Assembly: GCF_900496995.4 (NCBI RefSeq)
Contig: NC_054457.1
Coordinates: 1,054,001-1,118,000, forward strand
Direction of reading: 5' to 3'
DNA: 64,000 nt
From: Aquila chrysaetos chrysaetos
Lineage: Eukaryota; Chordata; Aves; Accipitriformes; Accipitridae
The number at the start of each line of letters is the position of its first letter. The first letter of the stretch is position 1. Below the pieces are notes generated by a model. The model searched no databases. It was given only the letters and a program-made list of their open reading frames with translations, and had not been told where the DNA came from. Shown one piece after another: positions 44,396 through 55,538 of the stretch. Both the position numbers and the translations under genes were made by a program.

Positions 44396-44398
44396 TAG
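44396..44398 (+). promoter_or_regulatory. in-frame gag TAG, candidate readthrough stop
   Basis: AAT TAG AGG GGC CCT GCC; the protease continues in the same frame. The same arrangement is at 1794-1796, 12037-12039 and 28937-28935 (minus). It resembles the gammaretrovirus gag-pol stop. Confidence 0.6.
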
Positions 44399-46384
44399 AG
44401 GGGCCCTGCCTCCAGCCAGGTGGAGGAAAGGGATAACCGGGTCTATTGGACTGTGTGGATTCGATGGCCTGGCACGTTAGACCCACAGGAGTATAAGGCT
44501 CTAGTAGACACCGGTGCACAGTGTACTCTAATGCCATCAAGTTATAAAGGGGCAGAACCCATCTGTATCTCTGGTGTGACAGGGGGATCCCAAGAGTTAA
44601 CTGTATTGGAAGCTGAAGTAAGCCTAACTGGGAATGAATGGCATAAACACCCCATTGTGACTGGTCCGGAGGCTCCGTGTATCCTTGGCATAGACTATCT
44701 CAGGAGAGGGTATTTTAAGGACCCAAAGGGGTATCGATGGGCTTTTGGTATAGCTGCCTTGGAGACGGAGGGCACTGAACAGCTGTCTACCCTGCCTGGT
44801 CTCTCTCAAGACCCTTCAATTGTGGGGTTGCTGAGGGTTGAAGAACAACAAGTGCCAATTGCTACCACGACGGTGCACCGGCGGCAATATCACACCAGCC
44901 AAGACTCTCTGATTCCCATCCACAAGTTGATTCGCCAACTGGAGAGCCAAGGAGTGATCAGCAAGACTCGCTCACCCTTTAATAGTCCCATATGGCCAGT
45001 GCGAAAGTCTAACGGGGAGTGGAGACTAACAGTTGACTATCGTGGCCTGAATGAAGTCACGCCACCGCTGAGTGCTGCCATTCCAGATATGCTAGAACTT
45101 CAATACAAACTAGAGTCAAAGGCAGCCAAGTGGTATGCTACAATTGACATTGCTAATGCGTTTTTCTCAATCCCTCTGGCAGCAGAGTGTCGTCCACAAT
45201 TTGCCTTTACTTGGAGGGGTGTCCATTACACCTGGAATCGATTGCCCCAGGGGTGGAAACACAGCCCCACCATTTGCCATGGACTAATGCAGGCTGCACT
45301 GGAAAAAGGTGAAGCTCCGGAACACCTGCAATACATTGATGACATCATCGTATGGGGCAACACAGCAGAAGAAGTCTTTGAGAAAGGGAAGAAAATAATC
45401 CAAATCCTTCTGAAAGCCCGTTTTGCCATAAAAGAAAGTAAGGTCAAGGGACCTGCCCAGGAGATCCAGTTCTTAGGAGTAAAATGGCAAGATGGACGTC
45501 GTCAGATCCCAATGGATGTGATCAACAAAATAGCAGCTATGTCCCCACCGACCAATAAAAAGGAAACAGAGGCTTTCTTAGGTGTCGTGGGCTTTTGGAG
45601 AATGCATATTCCAAATTACAGTCTGATTGTAAGCCCTCTCTATCAAGTGACCCGGAAGAAGAATGATTTTAAATGGGGCCCTGAGCAACAACAAGCCTTT
45701 GAACAAATTAAACGGGAGATTGTTCATGCAGTAGCCCTTGGACCAGTCCGGGCAGGACAAGATGTTGAAAATGTGCTCTGTACTGCAGCTGGGGAGAATG
45801 GTCCTACCTGGAGCCTCTGGCAGAAAGCACCTGGGGAGACCCAAGTCCAACCCCTGGGGTTTTCGAGTCGAGGATATCGAGGATCCGAGGCTCGCTATAC
45901 TCCAACTGAAAAAGAGATATTGGCAGCATATGAAGGAGTTCGAGCTGCCTCAGAAGTGGTTGGTACTGAAACACAGCTCCTCTTAGCACCCTGACTGCCA
46001 GTGCTGGGCTGGGTGTTCAAAGGGAGGGTCTCCTCTACACACCATGCAACTGATTCCACGTGGAGTAAGTGGGTCGCACTGATCACACAACAGGCTCACA
46101 TAGGAAACCCCAGTCACCCAGGAATTTTAGAAGTGATCACGGACTGGCCAGAAGGCAAAGATTTTGGAATGTCACCAGAGGAGGAGGTGACGTGTGCTGA
46201 AGAAGCCCCACTGTATAATAAACTGCCAGAAAATGAGAGGCAATATGCTCTGTTCACTGATGGGTCCTGTCGCATTGTGGGAAAGCATCGGAGGTGGAAG
46301 GCTGCTGTATGGAGTCCTACACGACAAGTTGCAGAAACTGCTGAAGGAGAAGGTGAATCAAGTCAGTTTGCAGAGGTGAAAGCC
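44399..46384 (+). pseudogene. pro-pol (PR-RT-partial RNase H)
   Basis: Open from the gag TAG to TGA at 45992-45994 (a CGA codon in provirus A), then open again in the same frame to the break at 46384. It has the protease LVDTGAQCTLMPSSYKG, RT with LPQGWKHSPTICHG and YIDDIIVWGNTAEE, connection sequence (FLGVVGFWRMHIPNYS) and RNase H start (LFTDGSCRIVG near 46255). Of the ERVL-like copies in the window this has the best preserved RT. Confidence 0.9.
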
Positions 46385-46910
46385 ATGTGTACTCTCCCTG
46401 TTAGATTGCGTGGTCTCCACAGTGGAGGGGAATCACCCCTTTTCTTCTTCTCTTGATCACGTCATTTTCTTCTCTTAATCGCGCCGGCTTCTTCTCTCCA
46501 TCACGTCGTCTTCTTCTCTCGATCACATCGGGGTCACCATCTGCGGAGACTCAATCAAGCGCTCAAACTCTCTGTGCAAGATTCCCTTTATTTCACAGAA
46601 GAATCCAACTTATATATGTTTCAACAAAGATCCAGAAAGTACTAACGGCATACAGCCAATACTACTAGCACAGGAGGGCTTATCTGGCCCAGCTGGGATG
46701 TTTGCCAGTCCTCAGAACAGTTAAAGATAAAAACATTCCATACACATACTCGTGACTGCCTTCAGCCACATCTTCCCAGGCCTACACAGGGCCATCCTCC
46801 AACCTGACCTTGTGAAACTAGTTCTTCAAAGGCTTGGCAAACATGCAGCACAACAAATTCTAATGTTCACTCTTGAAAACAAATGCCAGGTGTTCCGAGC
46901 TGCTCCCACA
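46385..46910 (-). mobile_element. orphan class II 5' LTR plus leader (family E)
   Basis: LTR at 46542-46910 (369 bp, ending CTCCCACA) and about 150 bases of leader (from 46392) matching 40738-40885, including the tRNA-Trp primer site near 46521-46538. Minus orientation. The rest of the provirus is absent; on the left it is fused to ERVL pol. Confidence 0.87.
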
Positions 46911-47092
46911 GGTGGGACCAGCTGGTCCCAAAGGTGCCCTTGGGTCTTTCTTCCCTTAATGACATGGGGAATACACACCAGGATAAGAAAAAATGTTTAA
47001 GCTAAAGACAAATCTCGAGTCCCTCTTAAAGCCGATCAGATTTTAAGGCTTTTTTTGCAGATGGCAATAAATTCATTAAATCTCTTGGATGC

Positions 47093-47664
47093 TGTGCTGG
47101 TTTTGGCTAGGATAGAGTTAATTTTCTTCATAGTAGCTTGTATGGGGCTATGTTTTGGATTTGTGCTGAAAACAGTGTTGATAATGCAGAGATGCTTTAG
47201 TTATTGAAGAGTCAAGGCCTTTTCTGCTTCTCACCCCACCAGCAAGTAGGCTGGAGGTGCACAAGAAGTTTGGAGGGGACGCAGCTGGGACAGCTTACCT
47301 CAACTGACCAAAGGGATATTCCATACCGTATGACGTCATGCTCAGCATATAAAGCTGGAGGAAGAAGAAGGAAGGGGGGACGTTCAGAGTTACAGTGTTT
47401 GTCTTCCCAAGTAACAGTTACATGTAATGGAGCCCTGCTTTCCTGGAGATGGCTGAACACCTGCCTGCCGATGGGAAGTACTGAATGCATTCCTTGTTTT
47501 GCTTTGCTTGCATGTGCGGCTTTTGCTTTACTTATTAAACTGTCTTTATCTCAACCCATGAGTTTTCTCACTTCTACCCTTCTGATTCTCTCCCCCATCC
47601 CACCGGGGGGAGTGAGCGAGCGGCTGTGTGGTGCTTAGTTGCTGGCTGGGGTTAAACCATGACA
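47093..47664 (+). repeat. solo LTR (family B-related)
   Basis: 572 bp from TGTGCTGGTTTTGGC to TTAAACCATGACA, flanked by GATGC (47088-47092 and 47665-47669). TATA (CAGCATATAAAGCTGG) is near 47343. Confidence 0.9.
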
Positions 47665-48945
47665 GATGCTTTTGTAAATATTAGCTACTGTTGGAATAAT
47701 TAAAAAAAAAAAAAAGAAAAAGAAAAACAAAGCCACCGCCACTTGCTCAAAGGGCTACACTGCAAACTGCCAATCTCTGAAACCTATTTTAAAAAAGCCA
47801 CTCCAGAGTAGGAGGTGAAGAACTGCCACAGTCGGCCAGCGTGCAACAGACTGACATGCAGTATGGTCCCATCTGGCAGTATAAATTTTATTTCTGATTA
47901 CAAAAAACAAAGCCCAGAGGTGCGGCAGCTGGACGAGGAGCTGTCAGCTCAGACTGCAGCCCCCCACCGACACAAACCACTCCCAGTACTCTGGATGGGT
48001 GGCTGAAGCGGGTACCCTGCCCTGGTCCCAGCAACACCACTGCATGGAGAAGAAAGAGGACACTGTGCTAAATTTACGGAGGTTTAAAGCACAAGATCTC
48101 ACTTTACATAAGCCTGTCCACTCTCACATCTTTACTTATCTCATGAAAATTAGGAGGGGGAAAAAATATTTCCCTGACACACAGTGTGAACACAAACATG
48201 TTATTATTTGAAAGGCTGTACAAAGGTTAAGTCTTTAATCCCTTTAATCCAGACCACCAACAAACAAAACCCCAAGAATAGGATCCCGGAGCACAGTTGA
48301 GCACTGCCAGGTCTCTTGCGGGGGCTCTCCATTCACTGCTGCAGCAATTTAAGAGCCTCCAGCTAAAAAGTTACTGCAAAAGAAATAGATGTGTGCATGG
48401 TTTTATTCCCAGTTCTTTAAAATTTATCACAGGCAATTTGGCAGTCTGGGTTCATGTTTCAGTGAGAAGGGTTTAATCCTCAAGTTGGTGGTACCAGGGT
48501 TACTGGATTTCAAGGTCTGGCTGCCGTTGCCCTCTTACTGACAACAGAGCTCGAGTGCAGTGATCTCTCTTACCTGTTATTCAGTGTGTGTCTCCAAAGC
48601 CAAGCTGAAGTCTCCTGGTAAAAGTTCACCATAGGTGATATGCAGGCCTGCAACTAATTAACTCCATGTGGTGGAATTGATAGCATATGTCCATACATTC
48701 TGTATGGTATGTCTAAATATTTTGATGGTTTTAATATTTTTTACCAGCCGTGGAAACTGGTTTGCTGCTGGATGACTGTAAAGGTGAGATTTGGTAAATA
48801 ATTATTAGAAATCTTATACTAACACTATGATTGAAACAACAGACAAAAGTATAGCCAAGCAATTAACTAGTAGAGGTAGTTACTCCTAAGTTTTGCAGTT
48901 CTTGGCTCTTATGACTAGATGTTCCTGTACGCTAGATGAGAACAA
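47665..48945. other. unannotated host sequence
   Basis: No gene or repeat recognised apart from an A-rich run near 47702. It may be the large first intron of the PDZD2 remnant (minus strand), which would run from about 51974 to 41400. Confidence 0.4.
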
Positions 48946-49334
48946 TGTTGAAACTGACCACATGTGATTGAAACTGCGTTAAGCTTCAAGATCAAAGAAC
49001 AAGGACAAGAACAAAGACTCCAAGGACAGCCAACAGAATCTCAAATGGGTCGGTGGTCGTAAAAGCAGCCCTTTGACTCAAATGAATTCTTCATTGCGCA
49101 TGATCGGATGTAGGCAGTACTATGATAATCAGTTACAATAATTTCTATGTATATGTATACTTATCTGCTTAATATGTAATTGTTAACTCCATATAACCTG
49201 TTTGTGCTGAAGCTGTGGCATGCACGCTAGGTGGCATTATCCCCGGTGCATCCAGCGCTGCAATAAAGAATGCCTGCTTTCTAAAACTCCAAAACGAGTC
49301 TTAGAGAGTTTCTTCGACCGGCTTTTCGGTATCA
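48946..49334 (+). repeat. LTR-like sequence (family J)
   Basis: TATA-like CCATATAACC near 49190 and AATAAA at about 49262, in GCAATAAAGAATGCCTGC, a form common in class I LTRs. It ends TTTTCGGTATCA. The start at TGTTGAAACTG is a guess. It directly abuts the truncated LTR A. Confidence 0.55.
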
Positions 49335-49914
49335 GGTTGACCCTGGCTGGGTGCCAGGTGCCCACCAAAGCTGCTCTATCACGCCCCCTCCTCAGCTGGA
49401 CAGGGGAGAGAAAATATAATGAAAGGCTCATGGGTCGAGATAAGGACAATTTAATAAAGCAAAAACAAAGGTCGCGCATGAAAGCAAAGGAAAACAAAAG
49501 ATTTTCTTCTCTACTTCCCATCGGCAGGCGATGTCTGGCCACTTCCTGGGAAGCAGGGCTTCAGTACACTTAGCAGTTGCTCCAGAAGACAAATGTAAAT
49601 AACGAATGCCTCCACTTCCTCCTCCCTTTACTTAGCTTTTATTGCTGAGCTGATGTCATATGGTATGGAATATCTGTTTGGTAAGTTTAGGTCAGCTGTC
49701 CTGGTTATGTCCCCTCCCAAGAGCTTGCCCAGCCCCAGCCTGCCATTGAGGGGGGCGAAAATGTTGGAGAGACAGCCTTGATGCTGTGCCAGCTCTGCTC
49801 AGCAGTAGCTAAAACACTGGCGTGTTATCAACACCTTTCTAGCTACCAATACAGAGCACAGCACTGAGGGCTGCTATGGGGAAAATTAACTCCATCTCAG
49901 CCAGACCCAATACA
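49335..49914 (-). repeat. solo LTR family A, end-truncated
   Basis: Reverse copy of the LTR at 5431-6010 (GGTTGACCCTGGC to CCCAATACA). It lacks about 7 terminal bases where it meets the family J LTR. Confidence 0.85.
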
Positions 49915-51285
49915 CATAAAGAAAAAAAAATTCACATCCCACTTCTGTAAAGTGTTCGTGAGTTTTATAAAAGTGAAAAAATAGGTTTCCTCCAGGCTAA
50001 GCACTGAATAATTTTAAAGGAAAAAAAAAAAAAAACACCTTCAAAGACACATTTTACATTCTATTTGCATTCAGGCATTTTGTTTTTCAGAAAATTATTT
50101 ACCTTGGTAATATTGCATGCTATTCTTCCATGCACTGTGAGCTTTGGCTACCCAGAAGATAATTTGTCCAGTGCAAGACCCATGCAAGAGAGGGAGAAGC
50201 CACTCTACAAATGGCAAAGTTTGTGAGTCATCTCAAGGGATTAGCACTATATTTGCAAGGAAAGGCATCCTGGATATGAAAGTGAGGGTTGCAGAGGGTG
50301 TACAGGCATCACCATTTGCCTTAAAATGAAGGTAGAGGTATTTGGACCAAAGCAATAGAGCATGAGTGCTCTAACAAGAAGATCTGCTCACAGCCGTTCC
50401 TTTTGCCAGGAGCAAAATGAAGCCTGAGCCCTGATGGCTCCACTGAAACTGAGAGACTAATGAAGGGATGCCGGGAATGGTGCTTGAACCTACTGCTGCT
50501 GCGTTGGCCAGAGTGCACCAACCCCTCGTGTCAATCCCCCACCAAGTCCCACAGCTCCCAGGGACGAGGGAGTAAAGGTGGCTTGGGGATGACTCCTCCT
50601 GCATGGCCCCACCATGCTCTGTCCAGACAGAAGCAGAGAAGATCTGACAGCCAGTTGAGAGAAATTCATGAACGTTGCAGTTCATTAAAAGGCTACTTGA
50701 GGGAAAGCACTGAGGTTAACAGGATGGGCTATATTAAGCCAATTTATAGCTTTATAGCAGCTTCAAAGGGGCATCAGAGCTTTCTGCAGCAAAGTATAAT
50801 GGTCAGATAGTTACAAACTGAGACAGGTTTATCAGAGTACCCTAGGCCACCCGAAGGAGAGGCAGCACAGTTAACTTCAGAGTTTGAGGTCAGCTCTCGA
50901 TGTTTTCCTCTTGCGTATCTCATCCACAACTGCTCCCAGGCTTACAACATTGCATATATCACAGCCTGCTTTGTGCAGACAAGAGTATATAATGACACAG
51001 AGAACTACTTCTGATGATTGGGGGGAAAAAATCAACCGGATGTTTCATGCTGTTTGATTTTATTAGCCTGCTGCATACAGGGAAGGGGGTGGTTGTTGTT
51101 TTTATGTGACTGCCTCCCCTCTTGCTCATATCCCCAGGCCCTGCTGCTCTGCAAGACAGTAACACACACCATCACGACACAGCCTAATCCACAGCTCAGG
51201 GAGGTAGCACAGTGTCACAGCAGGCAATGGAGCTGCCCCTTGCCCTCCACCCATACACACCAGGGTCAGCAGAGCAAGGTCAGGG
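49915..51285. other. unannotated host sequence
   Basis: No recognisable gene or repeat; short ORFs only. Confidence 0.4.
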
Positions 51286-51780
51286 CAGGGGCCCCTGCAA
51301 GCACTCCCAGACCAGGAGATGCACCCCACTGACCCCCAGGGGTATGAAACCCCACCGACCCTGGGGGGGTGAACCCTATTGCCACCTGCTCCATTGACCT
51401 ACAAAGGGATGCATCCCACCAACCCCCTGGGGATAGAGCCCCCAGGATTATGGGGTATGCACCTCAATGACCCCCTGCAGGGTGGATGCACACCTCTGGC
51501 CCTCTGGGGATGGAGCCCCAAAGATCATGGGGGAGGCACCCCACTGACATCCGGGGGAGGGGGGTTGCACCCCACCAACCCCCGGGGGGAAGATGAAGTG
51601 CCCCAGTCCCAGGCTGGAGGAATGCACCCTTGCCGACTCCAGGAGATGGAGCCTCCAGGGTAATGGGGGAGGCCGCCACTGACCCCCAGGAGATGAAGCC
51701 TTGCTGGCACCGGGATGGGGGCTGCACCTCACCGACCGCCGAAGGATGAAGCCCCCCGGTGCCGAGGGCGGGGGGATGAC
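51286..51780. repeat. degenerate G/C-rich minisatellite
   Basis: About 10 diverged units of roughly 40-50 bp around a core like CACCCCACTGACCCCCNGGGGATGGAGCCCC. It lies beside the CpG island. Confidence 0.7.
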
Positions 51781-52340
51781 TCCCACCGACCGCCGGGGAT
51801 GGAGGCTCCCCCGGCCCGCTGCGTGCTTGCCCCGCTGCGACAGCGCGGGGAGGGCCGCAGAGCCCAGCCCAGCCCCGCCACCGCGGGAGGGAAGCCGCCA
51901 GCGGAGCAGGCACCGGACGCCCGCCGTCCCCCCCCGGCCCGCAGCCCCGCGCCGCCGCCGCGCTCCTCACTCACCTCGGCGGTGACGGGGAACCCAGCGC
52001 CCCGACACCTCCCGGCGGCCCCGGGGCAGGACGGCCCCCGACCCAGCGCCGCTCCCACGCCACGTGCCGCACCGCCCGCCTGGCCCGGCCCAACCCAACG
52101 GGAGGGGCGGCGCAGGAATCCCGCAAGGGGCGGCCCGACGGGGCGGACGGCGCGGAAACCCTGTGCGGGGCGATGCCGCGAAACCCGCCCGGGCGGGGTT
52201 CCCCCGCCTCCCCGGGATCCGGAGGGACCGACCGGGCGGCACCGACAGCACCCGATAGCACCTCGGGCTGCCGGCGAGCCGGGGGAAGTAAGCGTGCTGC
52301 GGGGGGTCGCCAGGCACTCGAAGAGTTGCTTAAAATCTCC
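51781..52340 (-). promoter_or_regulatory. CpG island, probable promoter and first exon
   Basis: Very high G+C with dense CpG. On the minus strand a consensus splice donor, GCCGAG then GTGAGTGAG (exon end 51975, intron from 51974), fits a non-coding first exon transcribed leftward. The nearest gene in that orientation is the PDZD2 remnant with its ATG at 41286, so this may be its promoter. Long ORFs here are composition artefacts. Confidence 0.55.
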
Positions 52341-54392
52341 AGCCCTCGAGGAGCAGGCGTTGTTCTGTGCAGGTTTTTAATATTTTCGGACATGTTACCC
52401 ATTTTTTAAAAAAAGAGCTAAAAGAATCCTTTTTTTTATTTTTAAAAAAGTTCCCTCTTTTACTAGAAACTTAAGATTATTAAAATGAAAGTACATTTTA
52501 AAATGTTTGGTTGCTTTTTCAGGTTCACTTTTCCTAGGCACTGCAAAAGGAAATGGTCAGCAGCTCTGTTTTCTTTCAAGCCAGAGTCCCTTCCTGACTC
52601 ATGCCCCCATACAAGGGTCAGGGATGCGTTTCCAGTACTGCTGTTCTAAAATTAAATCTAAAAAAAAAAAAAAAAAAAATTTCAAATCAACTGAAGTGTC
52701 TCTAAAGTATTGTCTTTATTAAAGGCTCTGTCAGGTAATCACTTTACAATTTGTCCCAAATGCTCTGCCTATCACTCCTTTGAAGATTGTTCATGACTGC
52801 AGTGTCTGTGCTGATAACTAAATCAAGCCCAGCATTTAAGGTGGAGGGTTGTCTAGAGGCACTTGTTGGCAGTAACAGGCTCGGCACAAGGTACCAGGCA
52901 GTGCCTTAGGACTCTTCAACACTCGAATGATGCTGTTAGTTGAGCTGAATTGTTCTGTGAATGCAGAATACTTCCATGCAAACAAAATAGTATCACAGAG
53001 TGCACTCACAACCACCCTCCGTGAAGAGCAGGGAGCTTTTCAGTGGTGTCGGCCAGGCCATATCACACGATGAAAAAAAAACAACCAACCACTTCCATGC
53101 TGTTGAACTCTGGGACGAGGTGCAAAAAAAATAGGTGTGTGATTCCTGCCAGTGACCTTGTTTCATTGAGGAAATCCCAGGCACATGGAACAAGTAATAA
53201 CTGCTGGGACTGCTGGGGCTGGCGGGAGAGCAGCTCCCGGCAAGCAGCGCGCCGAGTTTTCCACCAGTGCTGACGGCAAACGCTGACACCATGCTAGGTC
53301 ACAGTTAACCAAGCAGCGCTCAGGAGGACCATGTCCCACTGTGGTTTTCCCCCTGTGTCTTCATGCTGAAGTACGATCCCGTTAGGTGGTTCCCTGCAGG
53401 GATGGGGTTAATCCAGCACACAATTCAATGAAATTTCAATGAAAACAGATTTGGGGGTGTATGGAGTTCTGCCACCAGTCAAGATCCCAGGTGATTAATG
53501 CTGCCCTGTGCCCCTGCCAGTGTCAGGTCACAGGGGATCAAGGCCCCTCCAAAAGCACTGCATTATCAGACTGATTCAGTCTCTGTCTGTGATTTTTCCA
53601 CCCTGTTTCTAGGGACCTGCCTTTGAACAATGCTCTTTTCATTATTTATCTGCATGAGAACAGCCATGCTTGCAAACGATTCCTCCATGCTACCAGGTAG
53701 CTCTCTGAAAACAGTACTGGCTCACAACAGCAAGATGGATGATGGGGTGAAGCAAGAGAACCTCTGAGAATTATTCCCTTTGACTCCCAAGTTCAAAAAT
53801 GTGATTATCTCCCAGTAGGACACAAAAAGATCCCCAGAGGTCCCACAGCAGAAACAAGTGGCGCACCTCAGGATAGCAGCCTAAAGTGCTGAGCCCTTAT
53901 TTCAGAGCATGGCTGTTCCCTGTGATCAATTCTGGCAGGAAATAATAGCCAATAGCCATGCAAATGTGATGATTAACTTCAGTAGCAGCAGCATATGGAT
54001 CAGAATCACAAAAAAAAATACATGCACTAACTTCTGATTATCCATTATCTTCATTTTTAAAGGTCCACAGGTCCAGCCTATTTGTACAGCTTGTCACTAA
54101 GACAAGGGAGCAGATTATGCCTGAACCCCTTCTCATTCAAATCAGAGCAATTCTATTCATTTCAGGGGTTGCACTAAAGTAGAAATGGCATGAAAAGGGA
54201 CTTTGCTTTATCTTTCTTATCCCCCCACATAACAATATCATTTAAATCTCTCTAAAATCAGTCATATGAGTTTCCCCCCATTTTCTACATCAGTTGTAAG
54301 ATAACATTATAAAGTGCTGAAGGTTTGGTGCTCCTGCTGCAGAGTGTTTGGCTTCTGGCAGGATTATACTATAGAAAACTCGTAAACCATGT
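52341..54392. other. unannotated host sequence
   Basis: No gene recognised. A run of about 20 A lies near 52660. Confidence 0.4.
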
Positions 54393-55538
54393 TGTGGTGG
54401 GTTGACTCTGGCTGGATGCCAGGTGCCCACCAAAGCCATTCTATCACTCCCCCTCCTCAGCTGGACAGGGGAGAGAAAATATAACAAAGGGCTTGTGGGT
54501 CAAGATAAGGACAGGAGAGATCACTCACCAATTACCATCACAGGCAAAACAGACTCAGCTTGGGGAAAATTAACTCAATTTATTACCAATCAACCAGAGT
54601 AGGGTAATGAGAAATAAAACCAAATCTCAAAACACCTTCCCTCCACTCCTCCCTTCTTCCTGGGCACAACTTCACTCCCAGATTCTCTACCAACCCCCCC
54701 AGCGGTGCAGGGGGACGGGGAATGGGGTTTACGGTCAGTTCATCACATGTTATTTTCTGCCGCTTCATCCTCCTCAGGGGCAGGACTCATCACACTCTTC
54801 CCTGCTCCAGCGTGGGGTCCCTCCCATGGGAGACAGTCCTCCACGAACTTCTCCAATGTGGGTCCTTCCCACGGGCTGCAGTTCTTCACGAACTGCTCCA
54901 GCATGGGTCCTTTCCACGGCATGCAGTCCTTCAGGAGCACACTGCTCCAGCGTGGGTCCCCCACGGGGTCACAAGTCCTGCCAGAAAACCTGCTCCAGCG
55001 TGGGCTCCTCTTTCCACAGATCCGCAGGTCCTGCCAGGAGCCTGCTCCAGCATGGGCTTCCCATGGGGTCACAGCCTCCATCGGGCACCCACCTGCTCCA
55101 GTGTGGGGTCCTCCACGGGCTGCAGGTGGATATCTGCTCCACCGTGGACCTCCATGGGCTGCAGGGGGACAGCCTGCCTCACCATGGTCTTCACCACGGG
55201 CTGCAGAGGAATCTCTGCTCTGGCGCCTGGAGCACCTCCTCCCCCTCCTTCTTCACTGACCTTGGTGTCTGCAGGGTTGTTTCTCTTACATGTTCTTACT
55301 CTCTCTCCAGCTGCCGTTTCTGTGTCCCAGCAACTTTTTTTCCCTTCTTAAATATGTTATCACAGAGGCGCTACCACTGTCACTGATTGGCTCGGCCTTG
55401 TCCAGCAGCAGGTCCATCTTAGAGCCGGCTGGTATTGGCTCTGTCAGACACAGGGGAAGCTTCCAGCAACTTCTCACAGAAGCCACCCCTGTAACCCCCC
55501 CCCCACTACCAAAAACCTTGCCACACAAACCCAATACA
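54393..55538 (-). repeat. solo LTR family C, uninterrupted copy
   Basis: 1146 bp, TGTGGTGGGTTGACTC to AACCCAATACA (plus orientation). Its U5/R end is close to LTR A, but the U3 is a long degenerate tandem array (54800-55250) with core CTGCTCCAGCGTGGGTCC. No clear TSD (CATGT against TGTCT). Confidence 0.85.

Larger units (their letters stand above)
42200..44398 (+). pseudogene. gag with membrane N-terminus and 20-residue repeats
   Basis: One frame from ATG 42200 to TAG 44396-44398, broken by TAA at 42749-42751 and TGA at 44363-44365. The N-terminal part (42200-42748) is hydrophobic with several likely membrane spans (LLYVVPLLLLIIHG, LIRYLHSALSPLYC) and a further span near residues 140-160 (VLALLLGISILLNVVQLLF). 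From 42983 to 43282 lie five tandem 20-residue units of the type TAATQTLATGTAVPPAPATS. A basic linker (VQKKKYTKK) and the capsid-like block (LSELRDMQKDFGRRIGEHI) follow. No CCHC knuckle is seen. The final TAG is in frame with protease, which suggests readthrough. Confidence 0.8.
41497..46384 (+). mobile_element. ERVL-like provirus, truncated in RNase H
   Basis: 5' LTR (family B), lysine primer site, gag, protease, RT and partial RNase H. At 46385 it meets class II leader sequence across about 6 bases of filler. Integrase and the 3' LTR are missing. Confidence 0.92.

Noticed and set aside
51464..52402. Several ORFs over 100 codons on both strands in the CpG island
   Set aside because: The high G+C removes stop codons in all frames. 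The products are low-complexity Pro/Arg/Gly/Ala with no motif.
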